Positions 36,206 to 45,700 of a stretch of 64,000 bases of DNA are shown one piece after another. The stretch is from Rhynchopus sp. YZ270_cl-10 (taxonomy: Eukaryota > Euglenozoa > Diplonemea > Diplonemida > Diplonemidae): assembly GCA_964035575.1 (NCBI GenBank), contig OZ037902.1, positions 1,178,001 through 1,242,000 of the forward strand, in the 5' to 3' direction. The notes under the pieces were generated by a model. The model was not told where the DNA came from and searched no databases. It was given only the letters and a program-made list of their open reading frames with translations. A program made the position numbers and the translations under genes. Positions within the stretch are counted from its first letter, which is position 1. The number at the start of each line of letters is the position of its first letter.

Positions 36206-37481
36206 CAACGACCTGTCAGCGACCTGTCAATATCGGGGGGGGTGGGTCATTTTTTAATAGTACTTAGCCATTTTCAGGTACACAGGTACACAGGTACACA
36301 GGTACACAGGTACACAGGTACACAGGTACACAGGTACACAGGTACACAGGTACACAGGTACACAGGTACACAGGTACACAGGTACACAGGTACACAGGTA
36401 CACAGGTACACAGGTACACAGGTACACAGGTACACAGGTACACAGGTACACAGGTACACCACACGTTCTATCTTGTGCATCCCAGCTTGAACGACTCTTT
36501 GCCGCTTCACAGCTGGTCTGTGAATGTGTTCGCAGACCAGCTGTGGTAGTAGAAATCACCTCCAGCTTTGAGGGGCTCAGGGCTGTGTGACGCTGCTGAT
36601 TTCGACACGTTGCCGAAGCAGCGATCGCGCTTGGTGTGGTTTTGTGTATCCCAAAAGGAGTCATCACTCAAAGCATTTTGACTAAACGTCTGAACGTTCT
36701 GAACCTGGAATCGATAGCAGACAGGAACAAGAGGATGGGCAGGCAGCGCCTGCCCGACCTGTGTGAAGTGAATCAGTGATTGCCTGACAGATGTCTGGGT
36801 AACCGTGTATTCTGTGTGGGTATCCATGTCCGGAGTATATCCCATTGTCCCCTTACATTGTGATTTACGCGTAACTTTTTTTTACATGTTAGCCACATGT
36901 CATTTGACATGTAAAGTGACATGTGCCACAGGTGAAATGACCTGCTAAGAACATGTCATTTTTAGGTGGCACATGTCATTTACTTCACCGTCGTGTAGGG
37001 TCCGCGCGGGGTACCCCGGGTTTGGGGAGCACACGGCGGTGAAGTAAGTTACATTACATGGAATGTTACATGTGAAAAAACCGTTACACGTAAATGACAT
37101 GTAACTTCACATGTAATGTAACAGTTACATGTATTAGTTACATGTGATCATGTTACATGTGTCGATATGTAAAAAACCCACCCACCATAATTTTCACAAC
37201 GATTTTTGAGGATTTTTTAGGTCTTACCAGAAATCACCGCCGAAAGCTGCCCAGAACCACCCCCAAAACCATTGTACCACTACCTGATTTCGCCACCTGT
37301 ACCACATGTAACAAAAGTTACATGTAATACCACATGTACCACCCGTTACTTCGTGTACCCTGAGGGTCCGTATGGGCCACTGTGTGTCTGTGTGTGTGCC
37401 CCACCAAAAAATCGCTAAGGGCCGTTAAAAAATGACCCCCCCCCCTATGGCAACGACCTGTCAGCGACCTGTCAATATCGG
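36206..37481. repeat. 1.2-kb segment between 31-bp direct repeats
   Basis: An identical 31-bp sequence starting CAACGACCTGTCAGCGACC is at 36206-36236 and 37451-37481. Just inside, GGGTCATTTTTTAA (about 36244-36257) and TTAAAAAATGACCC (about 37425-37438) are inverted copies. Between them are the octamer minisatellite, an uncharacterised - strand open frame at 36507-36845 (112 codons, no domain recognised), and a 36880-37160 stretch of ACATGT-type palindromes around a GTCCGCGCGGGGTACCCCGG block. It could be a mobile segment with an unusually long target duplication, or a recombination product. Confidence 0.5.
36275..36459. repeat. Octamer minisatellite (CAGGTACA)n
   Basis: About 23 near-perfect copies of an 8-bp unit. 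Because 8 is not a multiple of 3, all phases read through as repetitive peptides on both strands; these are not genes. About five to six copies of the complementary unit (ACCTGTGT) occur at 33929-33975 in the opposite orientation. Confidence 0.9.
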
Positions 37482-38143
37482 CCCCCCCTGGAGCACCATA
37501 AGACTGTCTTTTTTTGGCAGCTACAAGCTACACTAACTCAGGGTGGATATTTATGGGGGTTTGTTAGTGTGTTAGTGTTCATTTTTCTTTTTGCAACAAA
37601 AAAAAAAAAAAAAAAAAAATGATAGGGTGCATGTGTTGACCCTCTCAAATACTTTCAATTCTGTGAACTGAAAGTATATGAATCTAATTTTTTCAGCTCT
37701 TTGAAGTTCCGCTTCGCAACAGAAACAAAAGGTATAGTGTAGCTCATCCTGGTGTCGAGACCACCTGATACAGACCAAGTTTTCAAAAAAGGTGACTTTA
37801 GGGAGAGCAGAGCTTGCACAGGTGGCAACTACACTATTCCAACAGTTTTTCAAAAAAAGAAAACATAATTTTGCTGCATCCTCGGAAATTCTGGGACTCT
37901 GTGCCGTCTGTAAGCATTGTGGCCCCACCCCCTCGTCTAACGCTGTCTCGAGTTGTGGCAGATCTTAAATTAGAGTTTTTTTTTTTTTTCAACTTGTCTT
38001 TTTTTAAAGGTGACTGAGCACTTACGGCTAGGATCATCTGACCATACTTTCTCTTCTTCGTTTTCTTTTTTTCATTTTTTTTTACGAAACTTCAAAATTT
38101 AGTAGAAGCAAACAAGCAAATAAAATGACATTTGAGTAACCAG

Positions 38144-38242
38144 TCTCTGATGTCTGATGTCTGATGTCTGATGTCTGATGTCTGATGTCTGATGTCTGAT
38201 GTCTGATGTCTGATGTCTGATGTCTGATGTCTGATGTCTGAT
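38144..38242. repeat. Heptamer microsatellite (TCTGATG)n
   Basis: About 14 tandem copies of a 7-bp unit with almost no variation, suggesting recent expansion. The frames through it are repetitive and not genes. Confidence 0.9.
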
Positions 38243-39557
38243 AGTTGATAGTAAGATGCAACCAAAACCCTAGAGACGTGGAACACATCATCACCCTCAC
38301 ATATGCGTTTTCCGTGTCTATGTGTGGATTTATGTCCTGAGAAGACAATATCTTCACCATATACAATACATAGGGTGTGTACTTCTAAGGTGATCAAGCA
38401 AACCGAACGAACAAAATAAATGTATAGTGGAGCACACTCTAGGGTGGCTACACTAATACAACCAAGTTTTCAAAATAGCTGCTATTTTTTTTTCTTCTTC
38501 TAACAAACACAAACAAAAAAAAGCAAGGGTACTTCTTTAGCACCCTCTGTACCTTCTTTTCATTAGAAAAAGAATGTATATGAAACAACTTCTTCTTCTT
38601 TTCGCAAAATCTCTCTGCCTTTCTTTCCCTCCCCCCTAGCATCCTCTCTCTCCTTGTTCACAAAACAAAAGGTGTAAAATTGTGAGCAAGAGGCAAAATA
38701 AACAAACAGTACAAAAAATAGCTTTCGTGCGATAATGAGTGCCGATTCTCTTGGATAGGCGATTTTTCGACAAAATTCCTTCGGTCAAGCGGGTCCTTTA
38801 GGTGATTGTCGACACAATAAAAACTGCCTTCTTAGCTTAAGGAATCGTTCCTAAGATGGTGTTGAGTTTTTTTGTAGTAATGTTTTGTTTTGTTTTTATA
38901 CAAACACCACAAAAAAGGGTGAAGCCCTTCAGCCAAGTCGTTTCTCTCTGTCCTGACCTCCCCTCTTTCTGTCTCTCTTTCATGAGTAGTAAGGTGGGGA
39001 GGGGTAGGGAACAGAGATGCTCGCATTTGCTCATCTTCTCAATCTTTGCTTTTTGTTGTTGTGCAGCTTTGCTTTTGCCAAGACCAGTAGGGCTCTCTCT
39101 GCTTATGTGTAATCTCAGAAACCTCATCTCCAAAGGAGTATTTGTGTCGTTTCCCCCCCCTCGCTTTTCATCGAAAAAGAATTTCAGGGTAGGCGAGCAA
39201 TCGAATTAAAGCACAACAAAACAATAGCACCCACTTTTTTTTTCTTCAACTGTTGACCATGAGGATTATATACTTGATCTCTTGGGTAAAGATCGACGAG
39301 ACCCCTTACCTTACCTTAGAAGCCTTGAAGCCAACAGCAGAGTTCTTTCGACAGTGTGGGTGAGTTCGATGTGGATACGACCTTGACGCTAACCAGAAGA
39401 ACGTTGTGATCTTAGATGACATTTTTTGTGATGGACCCGACATCTCAACATTTTCTCACCCCCTCCCCAAAACACCATCCCCCCCTATCTCCACCCACTC
39501 CACACCAGACACATTCCTCCCCCATCTCCCTTCTACACAACTGGGTTCATTCATTCT

Positions 39558-40961
39558 ATGCTACGAACGTATCATTCCTCAGAAGGGGGGAGTTCCTATC
39601 AGAGTGATGTCGGGGATGATAGTGAGTGCATCTCACAGTGCATCGGGCCGCCTCCGCCTCCGCAGGGGGAGGCCTTCCAGTACAGCCAGGGGGGGTACAC
39701 CCAGCAGGCCCCGCACCGAGAGATCATTGCCGCCCTCAGCCGGTCTACGTCGCGCAACCTCCGCTCGCGACGCTCCTCGCAGTCGTCAGGGTCTGGTAGT
39801 TGTGTCCATGCCTCACACATTGCAGCAGAGTACCGTCCTCCACCACAGCACTACCCTGAAGTGTCCATGACGTACGATGTGGTTGCAATAAAACGCGGAC
39901 GGCGTGAGCAGAAGAAAGAAGAACACAGTGAGGAGCGCTTCACCGCGACGTCCGCGGTGGAGGTGGAGGAGGAAGGGACCACACCAAAAGAGGCAGGGGT
40001 GTCACCCCCTCCGGCACCACGCCCTCCATTGTTAGTGACCGCAACACAGAGCGCGCAGAGTGTAGCATATACACAAAGTGCTGAAAGCCCTGCCACATCT
40101 CTTCTCTCGTATCAGCTGCACGCAGCCAGCTCGGAGTTGGGACGCAGGTTGGTGGGGCCGTCTACTGAGGTACCAATGCCTATATTAGAACCGACAGGTG
40201 TTGGTTTGTCATCTACACGACGCATAGCGGAGCCTTTCAATTGTGTATCTGAGATTGGGGCGGGTTCTGTGATCGGTGCGGATGTGGTACAAAGGTATAG
40301 TCCCCTCGGGGAAGGGGTCAGTGAAACTGCGAGAAGGTTTGGCGCAGAAACACACAGCGCGACACACCGTCCAGGACCATCTTCTTCCTCTTCCACCGCT
40401 ACTTTGGCACGACACAGTCTGACGTCGTCTTCTGTTCCAGGAGGAGGAGGGGGAGGAGGAGGTGTTCACAGAAAACATAGCTTCACCCATGAGAGCGAAG
40501 GGTCTGTGCGTGCACCACGGAGAAACAGTCTGACACAGTACTACCTCGAAGGGTTGTGCGCAAAGTCTGGGTTAAGCTTAGGTACACAACGGCGAAACAG
40601 TTTCACCTCACAGTACTCTGCTGTGGTGTCTGATGCGCATTCGAACAGCGTGCGAAACACACCGTTTTCGTCTTCAACCAACGCACGGACACGCAGGCCC
40701 AGCTTCACCCAGGCAGAGATTCAAGAGGAGCTCCGCCGTATGGAGGTGCCGGTACTGCGGTCGCCACAGCCGGCATACGGGGAAGGGGAGGAGGAGATCA
40801 TTGTTGTGGAGGAGGAGGAGGAGGTGGAGGTGGAGGGTGAGGGGGGGCGGGCAGGTGGTGGTGGTGGTGGTGTTGACAGCGAGGCAGCTGTGCTTGAAGA
40901 GAGGTTGCGTCGTGCACAAACACTACTTCGGAGTAAGAGTGGCGAGCGGAGGCGCGGGTGA
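39558..40961 (+). CDS. Ser/Arg-rich, probably disordered protein with repeated basophilic phosphosites
   Basis: A 467-aa single exon with no recognised domain. It is rich in Ser, Pro, Glu and Gly, with an acidic stretch (EEEIIVVEEEEEVEVEGEGG) and a poly-Gly run near the C-terminus. Four spaced copies of an Arg-rich phosphosite theme stand out: RKHSFT, RRNSLT, RRNSFT and RRPSFT. These match R-R/K-x-S sites favoured by AGC kinases such as PKA, and some could bind 14-3-3 when phosphorylated. It may be a regulatory scaffold; the function is unknown. Pyrimidine-rich upstream sequence with AG at ACTCCACACCAG (about 60 nt before the ATG) fits an acceptor. Long open frame and codon bias argue that it is real. 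Confidence 0.7.
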   Translation: MLRTYHSSEGGSSYQSDVGDDSECISQCIGPPPPPQGEAFQYSQGGYTQQAPHREIIAALSRSTSRNLRSRRSSQSSGSGSCVHASHIAAEYRPPPQHYPEVSMTYDVVAIKRGRREQKKEEHSEERFTATSAVEVEEEGTTPKEAGVSPPPAPRPPLLVTATQSAQSVAYTQSAESPATSLLSYQLHAASSELGRRLVGPSTEVPMPILEPTGVGLSSTRRIAEPFNCVSEIGAGSVIGADVVQRYSPLGEGVSETARRFGAETHSATHRPGPSSSSSTATLARHSLTSSSVPGGGGGGGGVHRKHSFTHESEGSVRAPRRNSLTQYYLEGLCAKSGLSLGTQRRNSFTSQYSAVVSDAHSNSVRNTPFSSSTNARTRRPSFTQAEIQEELRRMEVPVLRSPQPAYGEGEEEIIVVEEEEEVEVEGEGGRAGGGGGGVDSEAAVLEERLRRAQTLLRSKSGERRRG

Positions 40962-41515
40962 CGTATCTCGGTTGCGCGATCTTATTATAACCAAGTTTAA
41001 TAGCCGCGGTGTGTGTGTATCTCAGAAGTGCGTCCACTGATGATACGGTGATACGACTGCACTTTCAATTTCTTTTTTTCATTTTACATCTGTGCACCCT
41101 ATTATACCTTCTATTCAGTAGAATAGTTAGTATATGAACCAAATTTACATCTACTGTTGTAGACGGTTTGTGCTTTTCATCCGGATGGCTGGCATCGTAG
41201 TGGGTCAGTCGGAGGTGCCTGCATCAACTACAGTATTTTTTTTCTTTCTAACAGTCTTTATTAGGCGAACTCAGCACATTGAGGCTCGTTGTTTTTCTCT
41301 CTTTTCTGTATCCTTTTGTTTTGTGTTTTTTTTAGATGATTTTAGAAGCGCTTTCGTAGACTAAATAAAACCTCATGAACCAATCCTACAATTTTTCTGC
41401 CCCCACTACACTTGGGACAACAGTCTGCTCACAGCTATCCCATAACTTTTCAACCACATTCTCCCCGCATCTCTCCCTCACAGAACCTCAACAATCAAGA
41501 CAAAAAAAACACACA
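40962..41515. other. Spacer with two adjacent dispersed repeats
   Basis: No gene. A diverged member of the TACTTTCAATTC hairpin family (about 41105-41143) abuts a member of the GGCATCGTAGTGGGTCAGTC family (41144-41233). A pyrimidine tract with CATCTCTCCCTCACAG at about 41483 is the likely acceptor for the next gene. Confidence 0.6.
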
Positions 41516-42145
41516 ATGCGATGGTCTCTGATCGCTCTCCTTTTATGTGCTCTACATGCACCTGTCCACTCCGCTGTAGCCTCCTGCCGTACCGCTCAAA
41601 GGAAGGAGCATATCAGCATCACTGAAGATGTGGTACAGTGCTGGCACGTTGGGTGCGGTGTGTACAGCACGCTGTACGTTGATGTGATTGCATTTGATGG
41701 GACCGGGGCTGTCACGGTGACGTCACCACGCGGATCGGATCCGAGCTTTGAGATCACAGAGGAAGCGCAGACAGATCTCCCTGCAGTTTCCTGCGCGGAG
41801 TATGCCAATGTAGTGTTAGTCTACCGTCCTGATGCACAGAATATGTCGCTGAACGGAGTGACCCTGCAGCTCCTCACCACCCAAAACCCAGACCACGAAA
41901 GCACGCTTACCGCGTCTCTCACAGTCTGGGGCTGTCTCGGTCTCCTCTTTGTGGTCGGAATCCTGAGCGGAACAGCTGCAGCTTGCAGAAGAGCAAGAAG
42001 GAGACGTGCGGCGTCCACCATCTCAATGGCATCGATCAACGTCGAGGATGGAAAGGGGGAGGAAGAGGAGGAGGAGGAAGGGGAGGAAGAGGATATAGTG
42101 GTGGATGAAGACGTTGAGAGGTTGCCATTGATTCAGAGCTCGTGA
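41516..42145 (+). CDS. Small type I membrane protein with acidic dileucine tail
   Basis: A 209-aa protein. A signal peptide (SLIALLLCALHAPVHSA) is followed by a lumenal or extracellular domain of about 115 residues with five or more Cys (ASCRTAQ, VQCWHVGCGVY, AVSCAEYANV), one membrane span near 140-162 (LTVWGCLGLLFVVGILSGTA), a basic stop-transfer run (RRARRRRAAS), a long Glu run and the C-terminus VERLPLIQSS. E-R-x-P-L-I is an acidic dileucine sorting motif of the [DE]xxxL[LI] type, close to that of lysosomal LIMP-2, so endolysosomal delivery through AP adaptors is a fair inference. The lumenal domain is not recognised. I start at this Met because it opens a clean signal peptide and follows the CTCACAG acceptor by about 33 nt. 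Confidence 0.8.
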   Translation: MRWSLIALLLCALHAPVHSAVASCRTAQRKEHISITEDVVQCWHVGCGVYSTLYVDVIAFDGTGAVTVTSPRGSDPSFEITEEAQTDLPAVSCAEYANVVLVYRPDAQNMSLNGVTLQLLTTQNPDHESTLTASLTVWGCLGLLFVVGILSGTAAACRRARRRRAASTISMASINVEDGKGEEEEEEEGEEEDIVVDEDVERLPLIQSS

Positions 42146-42544
42146 AAAAAAGGGGGGTTTTTTTTTCTTCTCTCGTTCATCCTTCGCAATTATTGAAGAG
42201 GTGAAGAGAGAGGTGCGAGAGCAGTAGCAAAAAAAAAAAGGTTTGTTTAGTTTTTCTTTTTACTGTTCCGGTTTGGTTTTTAAATCAGAGAAAAAAAAAT
42301 GTGTGTTGTGTGACCCATCCACCATCCCATTGCTAGGTGGGGGAGGAGAGCTTATGAGTGTTGTGTTGGTCGAAACAGGTTTGATGAGAACAGAGAAAAA
42401 AAATCAGCCTCCAAAAAATGACAACGATGGTAAAAATCGTATGATTATTGAGTTTATTTTGGGGGGGCAAAACGCGAGTTTTTTCCTATCTCTTTCCATC
42501 AATGCAACTCGCTCACGGAGCCCCCCTCCCCCTCCACCTATTTG
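42146..42544. other. Spacer before the foldback MITE
   Basis: No gene. A- and T-run-rich 3' flank of the preceding gene with no repeat or coding signal that I recognise. Confidence 0.5.
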
Positions 42545-42760
42545 CACCACGACCTAGTATGAGCAATGACAAGGGGGTATGACAAGTTACATGACAAGAC
42601 TAAATAATGACAAGACCCCCCCCTTGTCACATGACAAGGCTCCTGTCGTTAGGTCCTGTCATTTGACAGGGGTCTTGTCATTATTTAGTCTTGTCTAGTC
42701 ATGTAACTAGTCATGCACCTTGTCACATGACTAGTCATGGGTGGTAACTAGGTCGTGGTG
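42545..42760. mobile_element. Foldback MITE with CACCACGACCTAGT ends
   Basis: A 216-bp element whose ends CACCACGACCTAGT (42545-42558) and ACTAGGTCGTGGTG (42747-42760) are exact inverted copies. The interior is mostly foldback too: AAATAATGACAAGAC pairs with GTCTTGTCATTATTT, and ATGACAAG/CTTGTCAT motifs recur. TG flanks both ends, a possible 2-bp target duplication. The TGACAA-type sub-palindromes recall those in the inverted repeats of the 4.1-kb element at 48334-52441. It is non-coding. Confidence 0.75.
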
Positions 42761-45700
42761 TGACTATATTATATTGTAGAATGATGCGAGTATTAGTGCC
42801 TGCACCTCTTGTTCAAAGGTTATGCAACGCTAAGAACTCCCTTCTTTCTTTACATCTTCTGTTGTTGGCCGCAGGGTACTTGCTTTCATCCAGCTGGCAT
42901 CGTACGTGGGTCAGCGGGAGGTGCCTGCATCAACAACTTCACGTTCTTTGTGGTACTCGGACTGAGGGCACACTCGTCTTGAATGTCTTTCCCCCCTTCC
43001 CCGCACGATAGCGACAGTGGTACAGATGCATGTGTACGAGAGAGATGCTTCATCTTACCGTTTTTCATTTTGTTTTTTTTTTATTTTATGAAGGTGTGAC
43101 AAAAGCGCTTGAGTTTACTTCCTTCTCCATGTTTTAGCTCCCCCTTGAGGAGTTAAAAACATAAATCTAACACCACCAAAACAAAGAAAGGGTGCATGTG
43201 TTGACCCTCTCACATACTTTCAATTCTGTGAATTGAAAGTATATGAATCTAATTCCTTCTGCAAAGAGGGTTCAAAAGACAAAGAACATTGCTGATACAT
43301 CAAATATAGACAACTTTTTTTTCCATCTCTTGGGGCAGTTAGCGATTTAAAAAAAAACAATAGTTGAATATAGTGTCCTGGCCCGGCAAATACAAAGGGC
43401 AATTGGAGAAGCACACATGTGCTATCATCTGAATGTCCAGGGGTAGATTTATCTCAATTCGAAGGGATAAAGACACCGGGTATGGGACACGCAACATTCG
43501 ACTAGGTGTTTTTTTTTTTTTTTTTTTTTTTGTTTTGGTACGCTCAGGCTATTATATACGATTTTTTTCCTTACCAAAAGTGCAAAAAAAGTGAGGTTGC
43601 TATTCCTGAGGGGGCTGGAGGCACGGAGGGGCTTTTTTGGAAGAAGTGGACTTAAGTTTGAAGTATCATCGTTGTCCAGGGAGGGTTCCCGGCTACCGGC
43701 TAGTTTCCTAGGGGGACTCATGGCTTCACTGGCTAGGGCTCCAGCAGGTCCCACACATGCACTGTGCCTGACTTCCCAGCACCTTTCACCCCTTCAGGAG
43801 GAGTACCACAAAGGGCACCCGGATTCCGCCGCAGGCGGAAAAAAATTGGGGTACGGTGTAAAAATCTAGCCTTTTACACCACAGAGTCACTCAACGAACC
43901 CTTTTTTGCGGAGCAAAAAAGGAAAAATGGCGCCGCAGGCAAAAATTTTTTGGGTACAGCCTGTATGGTACGGGATTCATGGTGCGGTCAGCAGCCCAGT
44001 TCCCCAAAAAATGCAAAAAACTTTTTCTCCAAATCTGCAATTTTTTTTTTTTTTTTTTTTCAAAACTGAGGTTTGGCCTCAGTTCTACTATGGTGTATAA
44101 ATTTCTGGGTACGCTGTCAACGAGAGGGTTTTGTATTTGCAAGTCAACTTTTTTTGGTGTATGCAGAAGGAGTTTTTTTTTTGTCACGCAGGTCTTTCCA
44201 GTCCCCCTTGGCAAATTTTTAAAAAAAGGCAAAAAAAGGGGGGTGGTGGGAAGGGTTGGCTGATGTGTTATTCACTACGTTTCCATGCCGTATAAATACT
44301 TTCTTGTTTTCCTGCAGCGGTTGTGTTTATTTTTATTTTTATCAACTCCACTTTTCTTTTTGTTTAGGTTCACTTTTTTTTGTTGTTTTTTTTTTTTTTT
44401 CACCTTCTGCGTTTTGACCCTGTCAACGAGAGCAGTCAAGAGACCTTAAGGCCACTTGGCGCTGTACCCTATTTGTGCTCCTTCCTTCGCCAATAAACTG
44501 AAGGGGTGAACCTGTGGCTCGCCGTAGGTTCACAAAGGGGCTAAGAGAGAGTGAGAGGGCGGAGACGCCGCAAAATGTAAAGCCCATTAGACCAAATGGA
44601 GCCTCAATTGCTTCCACGTCAATCTGTAGGCGTCGTGCTAGATACGGCGAAAACCAGTGCAGTTATACCAGCGACGTAGAGACAAAAACGGGGTAAACCA
44701 GTACATTCTATGGGTTCATTGTTTTTTCCACCGGGGCTGGCATCGTATGTGGTCAGTCTGAGGTGCGAGGTGCGTTTCAAAACATTTTTTTCAAAGATGC
44801 CCCAGCATTTATCAACGTTTTTTTCTTTTCTTTTCCCCCCCTTTTTTTTTGGTACACTGTCATGAGAGGGCTGTTGTATTTCAAGTCACCATTTTTTTTT
44901 TTCTTCGTGTGCTGAAAGTAATTCTCGAAGCAAAACAGAGAAAAGAACTGTGTGTTTTGGGTCTTTTTGGGGAGGGGGCGGTTTTTGATGTGGGTGTTGC
45001 AAATATCTAGTTGACCTTTCTTGCGTGTGTGCGTTTGTTTATTTTGTCCACCCTTAAATTGCATCTTTATGCATGTGTTGACCCCTCTCAAATACTTTCA
45101 ATTCTGTGAACTGAAAGTATATGAATCTAATCTTTATGCGATTGGCATGGTCATGGGAACATTTTTATTGATCCCTCCTATGCTATCAATTTATTGATTG
45201 TTGCATTGTTGAAATACTAATCTTTATGTTATTGCCATGGTCAAAAGAAAAGGGGGATGGGGGGCGAAGAAACGCCCCCCTCCCCCAAAGAACAACTTCT
45301 CTGCACCCCTTTCGTCTCCCCACCCCCACCCCCACCCCCTTCCCTTCACCACCGTTTTCTTTTTCTTTTGTTTCCTTTCATATATTGTGTGCCAATGAAG
45401 TGCTCTCTGGGGGGTTCGATAACCCGCGGAGAGTGTCTGCGTCCGCCGATGAACGGTGAGGCGTTTGCACTTTCAACTTCTCTTTTATGTATTGACCCTG
45501 TGTGTGCTTGATGTCATGCTGCAGTTCATTTATTTCAGATGTGTGTGCACGAGAGGAACATTCATCAAGTTTTCTTTTGTTTTATTGAGTAAACACCGTC
45601 TGGGGAAAAGACATCATCCCTGGCAACAAACTTGTGGAAACCAGCGCAGCGTGTTGCTCCGCGATAACGAATATGATAAGGTGGCTAAGCACAGATTGAT

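Larger units (their letters stand above)
32865..39557. other. 6.7-kb repeat desert
   Basis: No confident host gene. From left to right: a GATGCTTAGATTCATC element near 33131; a perfect palindrome (33353-33443); octamer minisatellites (33929-33975 and 36275-36459); a foldback (34094-34262); a CATCCGGATGGCCGGCATCG repeat (34601-34702); a TTCGATAACC repeat (34722-34795); a GTTCATGAGAGG repeat (34913-35020); a satellite (35620-36095); a 1.2-kb segment between 31-bp direct repeats (36206-37481); the TACTTTCAATTC hairpin (37626-37689); a TCTGATG microsatellite (38144-38242); and GTGGAGCACAC elements (37730-37795 and 38420-38478). Confidence 0.6.

Noticed and set aside
36254-36667. Open frames on both strands through the octamer array (VPVYLCTC-type peptides)
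   Set aside because: An 8-bp repeat without stops is open in every phase; the peptides are by-products of the minisatellite.
38082-38397. Open frames with HQTSDIR repeats
   Set aside because: Generated by the TCTGATG heptamer array; no flanking coding signal.
45400-45440. tRNA gene suggested by GGTTCGATAACC
   Set aside because: No cloverleaf: acceptor, D and anticodon arms cannot be drawn; treated as a repeat with a B-box-like core.
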